64,000 nt of DNA, taken from assembly GCF_907164575.1 (NCBI RefSeq), contig NZ_CAJQYY010000028.1, positions 1-64,000 on the forward strand. The letters are read 5' to 3'. Shown here piece after piece: positions 27,798 through 34,943 of the stretch. The translations under genes were made by a program, and so were the position numbers. The stretch is from Paraburkholderia gardini. GTDB taxonomy: Bacteria > Pseudomonadota > Gammaproteobacteria > Burkholderiales > Burkholderiaceae. The notes beneath the pieces are model-generated. The model made no database searches and was not told the DNA's origin. It was given only the letters and a program-made list of their open reading frames with translations. The stretch's first letter is position 1, and each line of letters starts with the position of its first letter.

Positions 27798-28526
27798 TTA
27801 TTCGTCGGCGATGGCGGCGTTTGTATAGACTTCCTGCACGTCGTCCAGGTTTTCCAGGGCGTCGAGCAGTTTCTGCATTTTTGCTGCGTCGTCGCCGGTG
27901 AATTCGACTTCCGTTTGCGGCTTCATCGTGACTTCCGCTACTTCTGCCTTGAAGCCGGCAGCTTCGAGCGCAGCCTTCACCTTCGGGAAATCGTTCGCCG
28001 GGCAGACCACTTCGATGCTGCCGTCGTCGTTCGTGACGACGTCGTCCGCGCCGGCTTCGAGCGCGGCTTCCATCAGCGTGTCTTCCGGCGTGCCGGGCGC
28101 GAACAGGAACTGGCCGACGTGATCGAACATGAACGACACCGAGCCGTCCGTGCCCATGTTGCCGCCGAACTTCGAGAACGCGTGGCGCACTTCCGCGACC
28201 GTACGCGTGCGGTTGTCGGTCATCGTGTCGACGATGATCGCCGCGCCGCCGATGCCGTAGCCTTCGTAGCGGATTTCCTCGTAGGTCGCGCCGTCAACGC
28301 CGCCCACGCCGCGCTGGATCGCGCGGTTGATGTTGTCCTTCGGCATGTTGGCGTCGTACGCCTTGTCGACGGCGAGCCGCAGACGCGGGTTCGTGTCGGC
28401 GTCGCCCCCGCCCATGCGGGCCGCGACCTGAATTTCCTTGATCAGCCGCGTCCAGACTTTGCCGCGTTTGGCATCGGTCGCCGCTTTCTTATGCTTGATG
28501 TTGGCCCATTTCGAATGACCCGCCAT
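27798..28526 (-). CDS. YebC/PmpR (TACO1) family translation/regulatory protein
   Basis: A 242-residue protein of the YebC family, which has been linked to translation of proline-rich or slow sequences and, in some species, to DNA binding. It starts [20 protein letters not shown], followed by [20 protein letters not shown] and the signature [19 protein letters not shown]. The C-terminal half has the family's acidic part (DLENLDDV-type, here [14 protein letters not shown]). The start at 28526 discards a 25-codon unconserved extension. It is followed by the terminator in the purD leader. Confidence 0.93.
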   Translation of the reverse strand: MAGHSKWANIKHKKAATDAKRGKVWTRLIKEIQVAARMGGGDADTNPRLRLAVDKAYDANMPKDNINRAIQRGVGGVDGATYEEIRYEGYGIGGAAIIVDTMTDNRTRTVAEVRHAFSKFGGNMGTDGSVSFMFDHVGQFLFAPGTPEDTLMEAALEAGADDVVTNDDGSIEVVCPANDFPKVKAALEAAGFKAEVAEVTMKPQTEVEFTGDDAAKMQKLLDALENLDDVQEVYTNAAIADE

Positions 28527-28752
28527 TACTTTCTCCGTCGCATGCGCCAGTGAGGTGCACGCATTAATCCGATTGTCGATGCGTTTTCGTTGCCTGATCA
28601 CACGCGCGTACAGACGCGTCAGGCGCGCCTCGCAGCGTGGAGGCCGGTTTGCGCCGCGTGATGAGCGGATTCGAATTTTATCATGCCGGCGTGGGGCGGC
28701 AGGGGGTCAGGGCGGGGAAATGCGGCGGGTTTGATGCAGGCGGAAGCAGTGA

Positions 28753-28783
28753 TTGCAAATATAAACATTTTTGCTTATATTTG
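28753..28783 (+). promoter_or_regulatory. hicAB promoter with overlapping operator palindrome
   Basis: TTGCAA (-35, 28753-28758), a 17-base spacer and TATATT (-10, 28776-28781), in a markedly AT-rich pocket. A perfect 9-bp inverted repeat, CAAATATAA (28756-28764) and TTATATTTG (28775-28783), overlaps both boxes with a 10-base centre. This is the layout of an autoregulatory operator for the HTH of HicB. Confidence 0.65.
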
Positions 28784-28812
28784 TCACGGTGTTCACGGAC
28801 ACAGGGGGGAAG

Positions 28813-28989
28813 GTGAAACAACGCGAGTTCAAACGCTGGCTCGCTGACCGTGGGGCAACTTTCGAACAGGGCACAAAGCATTTGAAGGTATATCTGAACA
28901 GTCGGCAGACCACGATGCCACGGCATCCCGCTCATGAGATTTCTGAGCCGCTTCGAAAGGCCATTCTGGAGCAGTTGAACTGTAAATAA
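28813..28989 (+). CDS. hicA: HicA-type mRNA interferase toxin
   Basis: HicA toxins cleave mRNA and tmRNA and are neutralised by HicB. The 58-residue product has the HicA double-stranded RNA-binding-like fold: KQREFKRWLADRGATFEQGT, then the catalytic His in THLK-type context (here GTKHLKVYLNSRQTT), then MPRHPAHEISEPLRKAILEQL. The start is a GTG at 28813, behind GGGGGGAAG, which gives the family length; earlier in-frame codons at 28771 and 28789 have no ribosome site. A GNRA-loop hairpin (28994-29011) follows the stop. Confidence 0.85.
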   Translation: MKQREFKRWLADRGATFEQGTKHLKVYLNSRQTTMPRHPAHEISEPLRKAILEQLNCK

Positions 28990-28993
28990 GGCC

Positions 28994-29011
28994 AGGCCCC
29001 GCAAGGGGCTT
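28994..29011 (+). other. GNRA-loop hairpin between hicA and hicB
   Basis: AGGCCCC, GCAA, GGGGCTT: a 7-bp stem (one G-T pair) capped by a GCAA tetraloop, 5 bases after the hicA stop. No T-run follows. It could stabilise or partly shield the hicA end, or tune the hicB/hicA ratio. Confidence 0.4.
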
Positions 29012-29060
29012 GCTGATGACCCGTGCTGACTGCCCGGGAACATGACACACGGAGAGTTAC

Positions 29061-29483
29061 ATGTTTCGTTATCCCGCCCACATCGAAAGGGACGAGGCCG
29101 GCTTCACCGTTTCGTTCCGTGATATTCCGGAAGCGCTAACGTCGGGCGCGACGCTCGACGAAGCGCGGGAAATGGCCGTCGACGCGCTGGCCACGGCGAT
29201 GGATTTTTATTTCGAGGACAAGCGCCCGGTGCCTGCGCCTTCAAAACCCCGGCGCGGAGAAGCGCTGATCGAGCTGCCGGCAAGTCTGGCCGCGAAGGTC
29301 CTGTTGCTGAACGAAATGCTCATGCAAAAGGTTTCACCGGCCGAACTGGCGAGACGCCTTCATACCCGGCCGCAGGAAATCCAGCGTGTCATCGATATCG
29401 GTCACGTGACGAAGATCGACACGATCGCCTCGGCATTCGCGGCGCTGGGCAAGCGCCTCGAGCTTTCCGTAGTGCCGGCCTGA
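29061..29483 (+). CDS. hicB: HicB-type antitoxin with HTH domain
   Basis: A 140-residue antitoxin. Residues 1-60 form the partial RNase H-like HicB domain that binds the toxin (MFRYPAHIERDEAGFTVSFR, then DIPEALTSGATLDEARE and ALATAMDFYFED). The second half is a XRE-like DNA-binding part (VLLLNEMLMQKVSPAELARR, then RPQEIQRVIDIGHVTKIDTI), the arrangement of E. coli HicB, which represses its own promoter. GGAG lies 10 bases before the ATG. The gene ends 18 bases before the convergent upp stop. Confidence 0.92.
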   Translation: MFRYPAHIERDEAGFTVSFRDIPEALTSGATLDEAREMAVDALATAMDFYFEDKRPVPAPSKPRRGEALIELPASLAAKVLLLNEMLMQKVSPAELARRLHTRPQEIQRVIDIGHVTKIDTIASAFAALGKRLELSVVPA

Positions 29484-29501
29484 CGCCGCCACTCCGCCCC
29501 G

Positions 29502-30152
29502 TCAGTTCTTGGTGCCGAACAGACGGTCGCCGGCGTCGCCCAGACCGGGCACGATATACGCGTGCTCGTTCAGGTGCGAATCGAGCGAAGCGACGTACAG
29601 CTTCACGTCCGGATGCGCGTCCTGGAACACCTGGACGCCTTCGGGCGCGGCCACCAGCGCGAGGAACATGATGTTTTCGCCCGGCACGTCGCGGCGCTTG
29701 AGCACGTCGACGGCGTGCGCCGCCGAATAGCCGGTCGCGACCATCGGATCGCACAGGATGAAGATCCGGTCTTCCAGGTCCGGCAGGCGCACGAGGTATT
29801 CCACCGGCCGGTGATCGTCGGCGCGATACACGCCGATGTGGCCGACACGCGCCGACGGAATCAGCTCCAGCAGGCCGTCCGACATCCCGATGCCCGCGCG
29901 CAGCACCGGCACGATCGCGAGCTTCTTGCCCGCGATCACCGGTGCGTCGATGTCGACGAGCGGCGTCGAGACCGGACGGGTGGTCATCGGCAGGTTGCGG
30001 GTGATTTCGTAGCCCATCAGCAGCGTGATTTCGCGCAGCAGTTCGCGGAACGTGCGCGTGGACGTGTCCCGGTCGCGCATGTGCGACAGCTTGTGCTGGA
30101 TCAGCGGGTGATCGAGGATGAAAAGATTGGGGAAACGGCTGTCCTGTGTCAT
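29502..30152 (-). CDS. upp: Uracil phosphoribosyltransferase
   Basis: Upp salvages uracil to UMP with PRPP. The 216-residue protein (E. coli 208) shows [21 protein letters not shown] near the start, the substrate region [16 protein letters not shown], the PRPP-binding loop [13 protein letters not shown] (about 132-144) and the uracil-contact end [17 protein letters not shown]. The start [10 protein letters not shown] at 30152 gives the family N-terminus; upstream codons run through an unconserved GC-rich frame. The 290 bases to the divergent SDR gene hold no clear extra gene. Confidence 0.96.
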   Translation of the reverse strand: MTQDSRFPNLFILDHPLIQHKLSHMRDRDTSTRTFRELLREITLLMGYEITRNLPMTTRPVSTPLVDIDAPVIAGKKLAIVPVLRAGIGMSDGLLELIPSARVGHIGVYRADDHRPVEYLVRLPDLEDRIFILCDPMVATGYSAAHAVDVLKRRDVPGENIMFLALVAAPEGVQVFQDAHPDVKLYVASLDSHLNEHAYIVPGLGDAGDRLFGTKN

Positions 30153-30446
30153 GGCGTATGCGCGGGCGGCGGCAAGAGGGATCGGCTGGCGCGTCGCCTT
30201 GCGCCGGAAACCGGCCGGCAGCGCGCGCCACGGCTGCAAGTTTACCGAAAGTGCCGCAGGAAGATACCGGAGATTGCAAGGCAGGCACCGGCAGCACGCC
30301 GTCGATTCTTCTAGAATCGGGGCATCAGCGCCGCCGCAAGGTCGCCGCATGGTCGCCACGGGGCCGCAAGGCAGGCCGGCCCGGCCGTTATTGAGCTTTC
30401 GATACTGAAGCCTCGACACTGACACACTGACAGAAAGGATACGGAA

Positions 30447-31226
30447 ATGGATCTGGGCATCGCAGGACGGACCGCGCTGGTGTGCGCGGCAAGCAAGGGC
30501 CTCGGACGGGGTTGCGCCGAAGCGCTCGCCGCCGAAGGTGTGAACGTCGTCATCGTCGCGCGCACGGCGCAGACGCTCGAGGCCACCGCCGCCGCGATCC
30601 GCGCGGCGAGCGGCGTCGACGTGAAAACCGTCGCCTGCGACATCACCACGCCCGAAGGGCGCGCGGCCGCGCTTGCCGCGTGTCCGCAGCCGGACATTCT
30701 CATCAACAACGCGGGCGGCCCGCCGCCGGGCGACTTTCGCCAGTTCACACACGACGACTGGATCCGCGCGCTCGAAGCCAACATGCTGACGCCGATCGAA
30801 CTGATGCGCGCGACGATCGACGGCATGATCGGCCGCGGGTTCGGCCGCATCGTCAACATCACGAGTTCGGCGGTCAAGGCACCGATCGACGTGCTCGGTC
30901 TTTCGAATGGCGCGCGCTCGGGGCTGACGGGTTTCGTCGCGGGTCTCGCGCGCAAGGTTGCGCCGCAGGGCGTGACGATCAATAACCTGCTGCCGGGCAT
31001 GTTCGACACCGACCGCATCGCCGCCACGATGGCGGCGCAGGCGAAAGCGCAGGACATCTCGATCGAGGAGTCGCGCAAGCGCCGGATGGCGTCGATTCCG
31101 GCAGGCCGTTTCGGCACGCCCGACGAGTTCGGCCGCGCCTGCGCGTTCCTGTGCAGCACGCATGCGGGTTACATTACCGGCCAGAACTGGCTGATCGACG
31201 GAGGATCGTATCCAGGCACGTTCTGA
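30447..31226 (+). CDS. Short-chain dehydrogenase/reductase lacking the catalytic Tyr and Lys
   Basis: A 259-residue SDR fold. The cofactor loop is seen in [14 protein letters not shown], the NNAGG motif in [10 protein letters not shown], the catalytic Ser in [11 protein letters not shown] (S140/S141). At the Y-x3-K position the sequence reads [10 protein letters not shown], so the Tyr is replaced by Ser153 and the Lys by Arg157. A subgroup of FabG-like proteins has such a change, and their activity is unclear. The C-terminus [13 protein letters not shown] is normal. It is the first gene of a same-strand run with mgsA and a quinone reductase. Confidence 0.85.
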   Translation: MDLGIAGRTALVCAASKGLGRGCAEALAAEGVNVVIVARTAQTLEATAAAIRAASGVDVKTVACDITTPEGRAAALAACPQPDILINNAGGPPPGDFRQFTHDDWIRALEANMLTPIELMRATIDGMIGRGFGRIVNITSSAVKAPIDVLGLSNGARSGLTGFVAGLARKVAPQGVTINNLLPGMFDTDRIAATMAAQAKAQDISIEESRKRRMASIPAGRFGTPDEFGRACAFLCSTHAGYITGQNWLIDGGSYPGTF

Positions 31227-31306
31227 TATCCGTCGTCGCGGGTCACGTTTGATCGCCGCTTGATCGCATTACCCAACCATAACAGCACACTCAGGAGTAT
31301 GGCTTC

Positions 31307-31696
31307 ATGACCACCCGCGTCGCGCTCATCGCGCACGATCACAAGAAGGACGACATCGTCCAGCTCTCCGGCGAATACGTCGACACGCTCGCGCGCTGCG
31401 AACTCCTCGCGACGGGCACGACCGGTTCGCGGATCGCCGCGGCGCACGGGCTGACGGTCGAGCGGATGCTGTCGGGGCCGCACGGCGGCGACCTGCAGAT
31501 CGGCGCGCAGCTCGCGGAAGGCCGGGTCGACATGGTGATCTTCCTGCGCGATCCGATGACGCCGCAGCCGCACGAACCGGACATCAACGCGCTCGTTCGT
31601 GCCTGCGACGTGCACAACATTCCGTGCGCGACGAACATTTCGACCGCGCGGATGATTCTCGACGTGCTGACGCTGCGTCTCACGCAGAAGGTCTGA
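31307..31696 (+). CDS. mgsA: Methylglyoxal synthase
   Basis: MgsA turns dihydroxyacetone phosphate into methylglyoxal and phosphate, a bypass of lower glycolysis under phosphate limitation. The 129-residue protein shows the catalytic Asp in [11 protein letters not shown] (D62), the phosphate loop [10 protein letters not shown] and [12 protein letters not shown], matching the family. It is set in a run with an SDR and an NADPH:quinone reductase, enzymes that could serve carbonyl detoxification, though this is only proximity. Confidence 0.94.
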   Translation: MTTRVALIAHDHKKDDIVQLSGEYVDTLARCELLATGTTGSRIAAAHGLTVERMLSGPHGGDLQIGAQLAEGRVDMVIFLRDPMTPQPHEPDINALVRACDVHNIPCATNISTARMILDVLTLRLTQKV

Positions 31697-31749
31697 CGCG
31701 GGCTCTGACACACTGATCTTTCCAGCCAGTCGCAACATCAGGAGACACC

Positions 31750-32724
31750 ATGACGAAAGCGATCCGATTCGACAGGACAGGCGGCCCGGAAGTAATGAAA
31801 TGGGTCGACGTCGACGTGGGCAAGCCGGGTGACGGCGAAATCCGCATCCGTCAGCATGCGGTCGGCCTCAACTACATCGATGTGTATTTTCGCACCGGCC
31901 TGTATCCGCTGCCGCTGCCGGGCGGGCTCGGCATGGAAGCCGCCGGCGAAGTGACGGAAGTCGGCGCGGGCGTAACGGGCGTGAAGGTGGGCGAGCGCGT
32001 CGCCTATGTGGCACGCCCGCCGGGCGCGTACGCGCAGGAGCGCGTGCTGCCGGCCGCGCAGGTCGTGAAGCTGCCTGACGCGATCAGCTATGAAGACGCC
32101 GCATCGGTGATGCTGCAGGGACTCACCGCGCAATATCTGCTGCGGCGCACGTACCCGGTGAAAGCCGGCGACACGATCCTGATCCAGGCGGCGGCGGGCG
32201 GTGTCGGCCTGCTCGCGTGCCAGTGGGCGAAAGCACTCGGCGCGACGGTGATCGGCACGGTCGGTTCGGACGAGAAAGCCGAAATCGCGAAGGCCCACGG
32301 TTGCGATCACGCGATCGTCTACACGCGCGAGAACTTCACGAAGCGGGTGCGCGAAATCACGAATGGCGCGGGTGTCCCGGTTGTTTACGATTCGATCGGC
32401 AAGGACACGTTTACCGCGTCGCTCGACTGTCTCGCGCCGCTTGGCATGTTCGTGAGCTTCGGCAACGCGTCGGGTCCGCTGCCGCCGATCGACTCGTCCG
32501 AATTCGCCGGACGCGGTTCGCTCTTCTTCACGCGGCCGACGCTCTTCACGTATATGGGCAAACGCGCCGACTACGAGGCGATGGCCGCCGAACTCTTCGA
32601 CGTCATCGCGACAGGCAAGGTGAAGACGAGCGTGAACCAGCGTTACGCGTTGTCGGACGTGGGCAACGCGCACGCGGATCTGGAAGGCCGTCGCACGACA
32701 GGCTCGACGGTGCTGCTGCCCTGA
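31750..32724 (+). CDS. qor: NADPH:quinone oxidoreductase (zeta-crystallin type)
   Basis: A zinc-free medium-chain reductase of 324 residues, reducing quinones or enals with NADPH. It has the N-terminal GroES-like part (GEIRIRQHAVGLNYIDVYFR), GGLGMEAAGEV, and the cofactor-binding AAAGGVGLLACQWAK. The end includes SVNQRYALSDVGNAHADLE, typical of Qor. The gene is followed by a very strong terminator. It may act on products of the carbonyl stress linked to mgsA, which is inference. Confidence 0.92.
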   Translation: MTKAIRFDRTGGPEVMKWVDVDVGKPGDGEIRIRQHAVGLNYIDVYFRTGLYPLPLPGGLGMEAAGEVTEVGAGVTGVKVGERVAYVARPPGAYAQERVLPAAQVVKLPDAISYEDAASVMLQGLTAQYLLRRTYPVKAGDTILIQAAAGGVGLLACQWAKALGATVIGTVGSDEKAEIAKAHGCDHAIVYTRENFTKRVREITNGAGVPVVYDSIGKDTFTASLDCLAPLGMFVSFGNASGPLPPIDSSEFAGRGSLFFTRPTLFTYMGKRADYEAMAAELFDVIATGKVKTSVNQRYALSDVGNAHADLEGRRTTGSTVLLP

Positions 32725-32760
32725 CGTGAGCGGCGCGACGTAACGCAGCAAGAGAAACGC

Positions 32761-32818
32761 AACGACAAGGGCCGTGCCCGGGAAACCGGGCACGGCCCTT
32801 GTCGTTTACGCGTTTTTT
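32761..32818 (+). terminator. Very strong intrinsic terminator after qor
   Basis: Arms at 32761-32781 and 32786-32806 are perfectly complementary over 21 bp around a GAAA tetraloop. After a short gap comes the T-run TTTTTT at 32813-32818. An additional AAACGC/GCGTTT pairing flanks it with a 3-base bulge. It isolates qor from the kdp operon, whose first ORF starts at 32906. Confidence 0.93.
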
Positions 32819-32905
32819 ATACAGCGGCCTGAAGCTTTGACCCGTCCTTTACGCGCATCGGCATATCCTGGCAGGCATCCAAAGTCCATACAGGGAGAAC
32901 GCTAA

Positions 32906-33019
32906 ATGGATGTGCTGTACATCGGGGGCCTGGTGCTGTTTTCGGCGCTGACCTTTGCATTGATCGCCGGCTGCGAAAAGTTGATGCAGTTGCGCCGTGG
33001 CCAGGGAGCGCGCTCATGA
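32906..33019 (+). CDS. 37-residue membrane peptide preceding kdpF
   Basis: A 37-codon ORF: MDVLYIGGLVLFSALTFALI forms one membrane helix, then a short polar and basic tail (AGCEKLMQLRRGQGARS). GGGAGA is 9-14 bases before the ATG at 32906. Its TGA overlaps the kdpF ATG by 4 bases (ATGA). No known domain is recognised. The position and translational coupling suggest a small subunit or leader of the Kdp complex. The function is unknown. Confidence 0.7.
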   Translation: MDVLYIGGLVLFSALTFALIAGCEKLMQLRRGQGARS

Positions 33020-33108
33020 CCTGGATCCTGTGGCTCTCGGGCTCGGCAACGGCGTTGCTGTTTGGCTATCTCGTCTATGCGCTGTTGCGCGCGGAGGACA
33101 TTGAATGA
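33016..33108 (+). CDS. kdpF: K(+)-transporting ATPase small subunit KdpF
   Basis: A 30-residue one-helix protein ending GYLVYALLRAEDIE, a close match to the KdpF pattern (GYLVYALINAE in E. coli). KdpF stabilises the KdpFABC complex in the inner membrane. It is translationally coupled on both sides: ATG inside the preceding stop, and its own TGA overlapped by the kdpA ATG (33105). Confidence 0.9.
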   Translation: MTWILWLSGSATALLFGYLVYALLRAEDIE

Positions 33109-34910
33109 ACCCGAACAATGTCCTTCAAAGCGGGCTCTTCCTGATCGTCCTGCTCGCGGCGGCGGTGCCCGTCGCGCGCCATATCACGAAGGTGATGGAC
33201 GGCACCTCGCGCGCCGTGCGCCTCGGCGCGCCGCTCGAACGGCTGCTGTATCGCGTCGCGGGCGTCGATCCGTCGAAGGAAATGGGCTGGAAGCACTACG
33301 CGATCGCGACGATCGCGTTCAACACGTTCGGCGTCGCCTTCCTGTATCTGTTGCTGCGCGTGCAGGGCTGGTTGCCGGGCAATCCGCAACAGTTCGGCGC
33401 GATGACCGTCGACGGCGCGTTCAACACGGCCGTCAGCTTCGTCACGAACACGAACTGGCAGGACTATTCGCCGGAACAGACGGTCGGCTATCTTGCGCAG
33501 ATGCTCGGCTTCACGGTGCAGAACTTCCTGTCGGCGGCAACGGGCATCGTCGTCGTGATCGCGCTGATTCGCGGTTTCGCACGCCATACGGCGCAGACCA
33601 TCGGCAACTTCTGGGTCGATCTCACGCGCGTGACGATGTATGTGCTCGTGCCGATGTCGGTGGTGATCGCCGCGCTGATGATGAGCCAGGGCGTGATCCA
33701 GAACTTCAAGGCGTATCAGGACGTCCCGACGCTGCAAACCACCACCTACGCCGCGCCGAAACTCGACGCGCAGGGCAACCCGGTGAAGGACGCGAAGGGC
33801 AATGCGGTCACGGTCGATACGCCGGTGAAGACGCAGACCATCGCAATGGGTCCGGTGGCTTCGCAGGAAGCGATCAAGATGCTCGGCACGAACGGTGGCG
33901 GCTTCTTTAATGGCAACTCGGCGCATCCGTATGAAAACCCGACGCCGTTCTCGAACTTCCTGCAGATCTTCTCGATCCTGATCATTCCGGCCGCGCTGTG
34001 TCTCGTGTTCGGGCAGATGATCGCCGACCGCAGGCAGGGCATCGCGGTGCTCGCCGTGATGACGATTGCGTTCGCCGTCTGCGTGGCGGGCGAAACCGGC
34101 GCGGAGCAGAGCGGCAATCCGGCGCTCACGGCATTGCACGTCGACCAGTCGGCGAACGCGCTGCAGCCGGGCGGCAACATGGAAGGCAAGGAGACGCGCT
34201 TCGGCATCGCGCAGTCGGGCATCTTCACTGTCGCGACGACCGCGGCGTCGTGCGGCGCGGTCGACACCATGCACGATTCGCTGACACCGCTCGGCGGGCT
34301 GATTCCGATGCTCCTGATCCAGCTCGGCGAAGTGATCTTCGGCGGCGTCGGCTCGGGTCTTTACGGGATGCTCGTGTTCGCGCTGCTCGCCGTGTTCGTC
34401 GCGGGCCTGATGATCGGCCGCACGCCGGAATACGTCGGCAAGAAAGTCGAGGCGTACGAGATGAAGATGGTGTCGATCGTCGTGCTGCTGACGCCGCTGC
34501 TGGTGCTCGTCGGCACGTCGATTGCCGTGCTCGCCGACGCGGGCAGGGCAGGTATCGCGAACCCCGGCGCGCACGGTTTCTCCGAAATCCTCTATGCGTT
34601 CAGTTCCGCTGCGAACAACAACGGCAGCGCCTTCGCCGGCCTCACCGTGAGCACGCCGTTCTACAACTGGCTTCTTGGTGTCGCGATGTGGTTCGGCCGC
34701 TTCGGCTCGATCGTGCCGGTGCTGGCGATCGCGGGCTCGCTCGCCGCGAAAAAGCGCATCGCCGTCACGGGCGGCACGCTACCGACGCACGGCCCGCTCT
34801 TCGTCGTGCTGCTGCTGGGGACGGTGCTGCTGGTCGGCGCGCTGACGTACGTGCCCGCCCTTGCACTCGGGCCCGGTGTCGAACATCTGATGATGATCGT
34901 CGGCCATTGA
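33105..34910 (+). CDS. kdpA: K(+)-transporting ATPase subunit A, channel-like subunit
   Basis: KdpA binds and conducts K+ in the high-affinity Kdp-ATPase. The 601-residue protein has about ten membrane helices and four selectivity-filter repeats, seen for example around AVSFVTNTNWQDYSPEQT, LGTNGGGFFNGNSAHPYENP and FSSAANNNGSAFAGLT. It is longer than E. coli KdpA (557), mostly by an insertion in the periplasmic part with a Lys/Asp-rich segment (KDAKGNAVTVDTPVKT). Gene order kdpF-A-B-C is conserved. Confidence 0.97.
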   Translation: MNPNNVLQSGLFLIVLLAAAVPVARHITKVMDGTSRAVRLGAPLERLLYRVAGVDPSKEMGWKHYAIATIAFNTFGVAFLYLLLRVQGWLPGNPQQFGAMTVDGAFNTAVSFVTNTNWQDYSPEQTVGYLAQMLGFTVQNFLSAATGIVVVIALIRGFARHTAQTIGNFWVDLTRVTMYVLVPMSVVIAALMMSQGVIQNFKAYQDVPTLQTTTYAAPKLDAQGNPVKDAKGNAVTVDTPVKTQTIAMGPVASQEAIKMLGTNGGGFFNGNSAHPYENPTPFSNFLQIFSILIIPAALCLVFGQMIADRRQGIAVLAVMTIAFAVCVAGETGAEQSGNPALTALHVDQSANALQPGGNMEGKETRFGIAQSGIFTVATTAASCGAVDTMHDSLTPLGGLIPMLLIQLGEVIFGGVGSGLYGMLVFALLAVFVAGLMIGRTPEYVGKKVEAYEMKMVSIVVLLTPLLVLVGTSIAVLADAGRAGIANPGAHGFSEILYAFSSAANNNGSAFAGLTVSTPFYNWLLGVAMWFGRFGSIVPVLAIAGSLAAKKRIAVTGGTLPTHGPLFVVLLLGTVLLVGALTYVPALALGPGVEHLMMIVGH

Positions 34911-34943
34911 TGTGGCATTTCACTGGAACTCGGACAAAAGAAA

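Noticed and set aside
27591-28553. A 320-codon plus-strand open frame opposite the YebC-family gene
   Set aside because: Arg/His/Val-rich shadow frame without motifs; the minus-strand gene has the full YebC signature.
32837-32866. Possible kdp promoter with TTGACC
   Set aside because: The -35 is good, but no acceptable -10 exists at 16-18 bases. An activator-dependent promoter (KdpE) is possible but cannot be supported by sequence alone.
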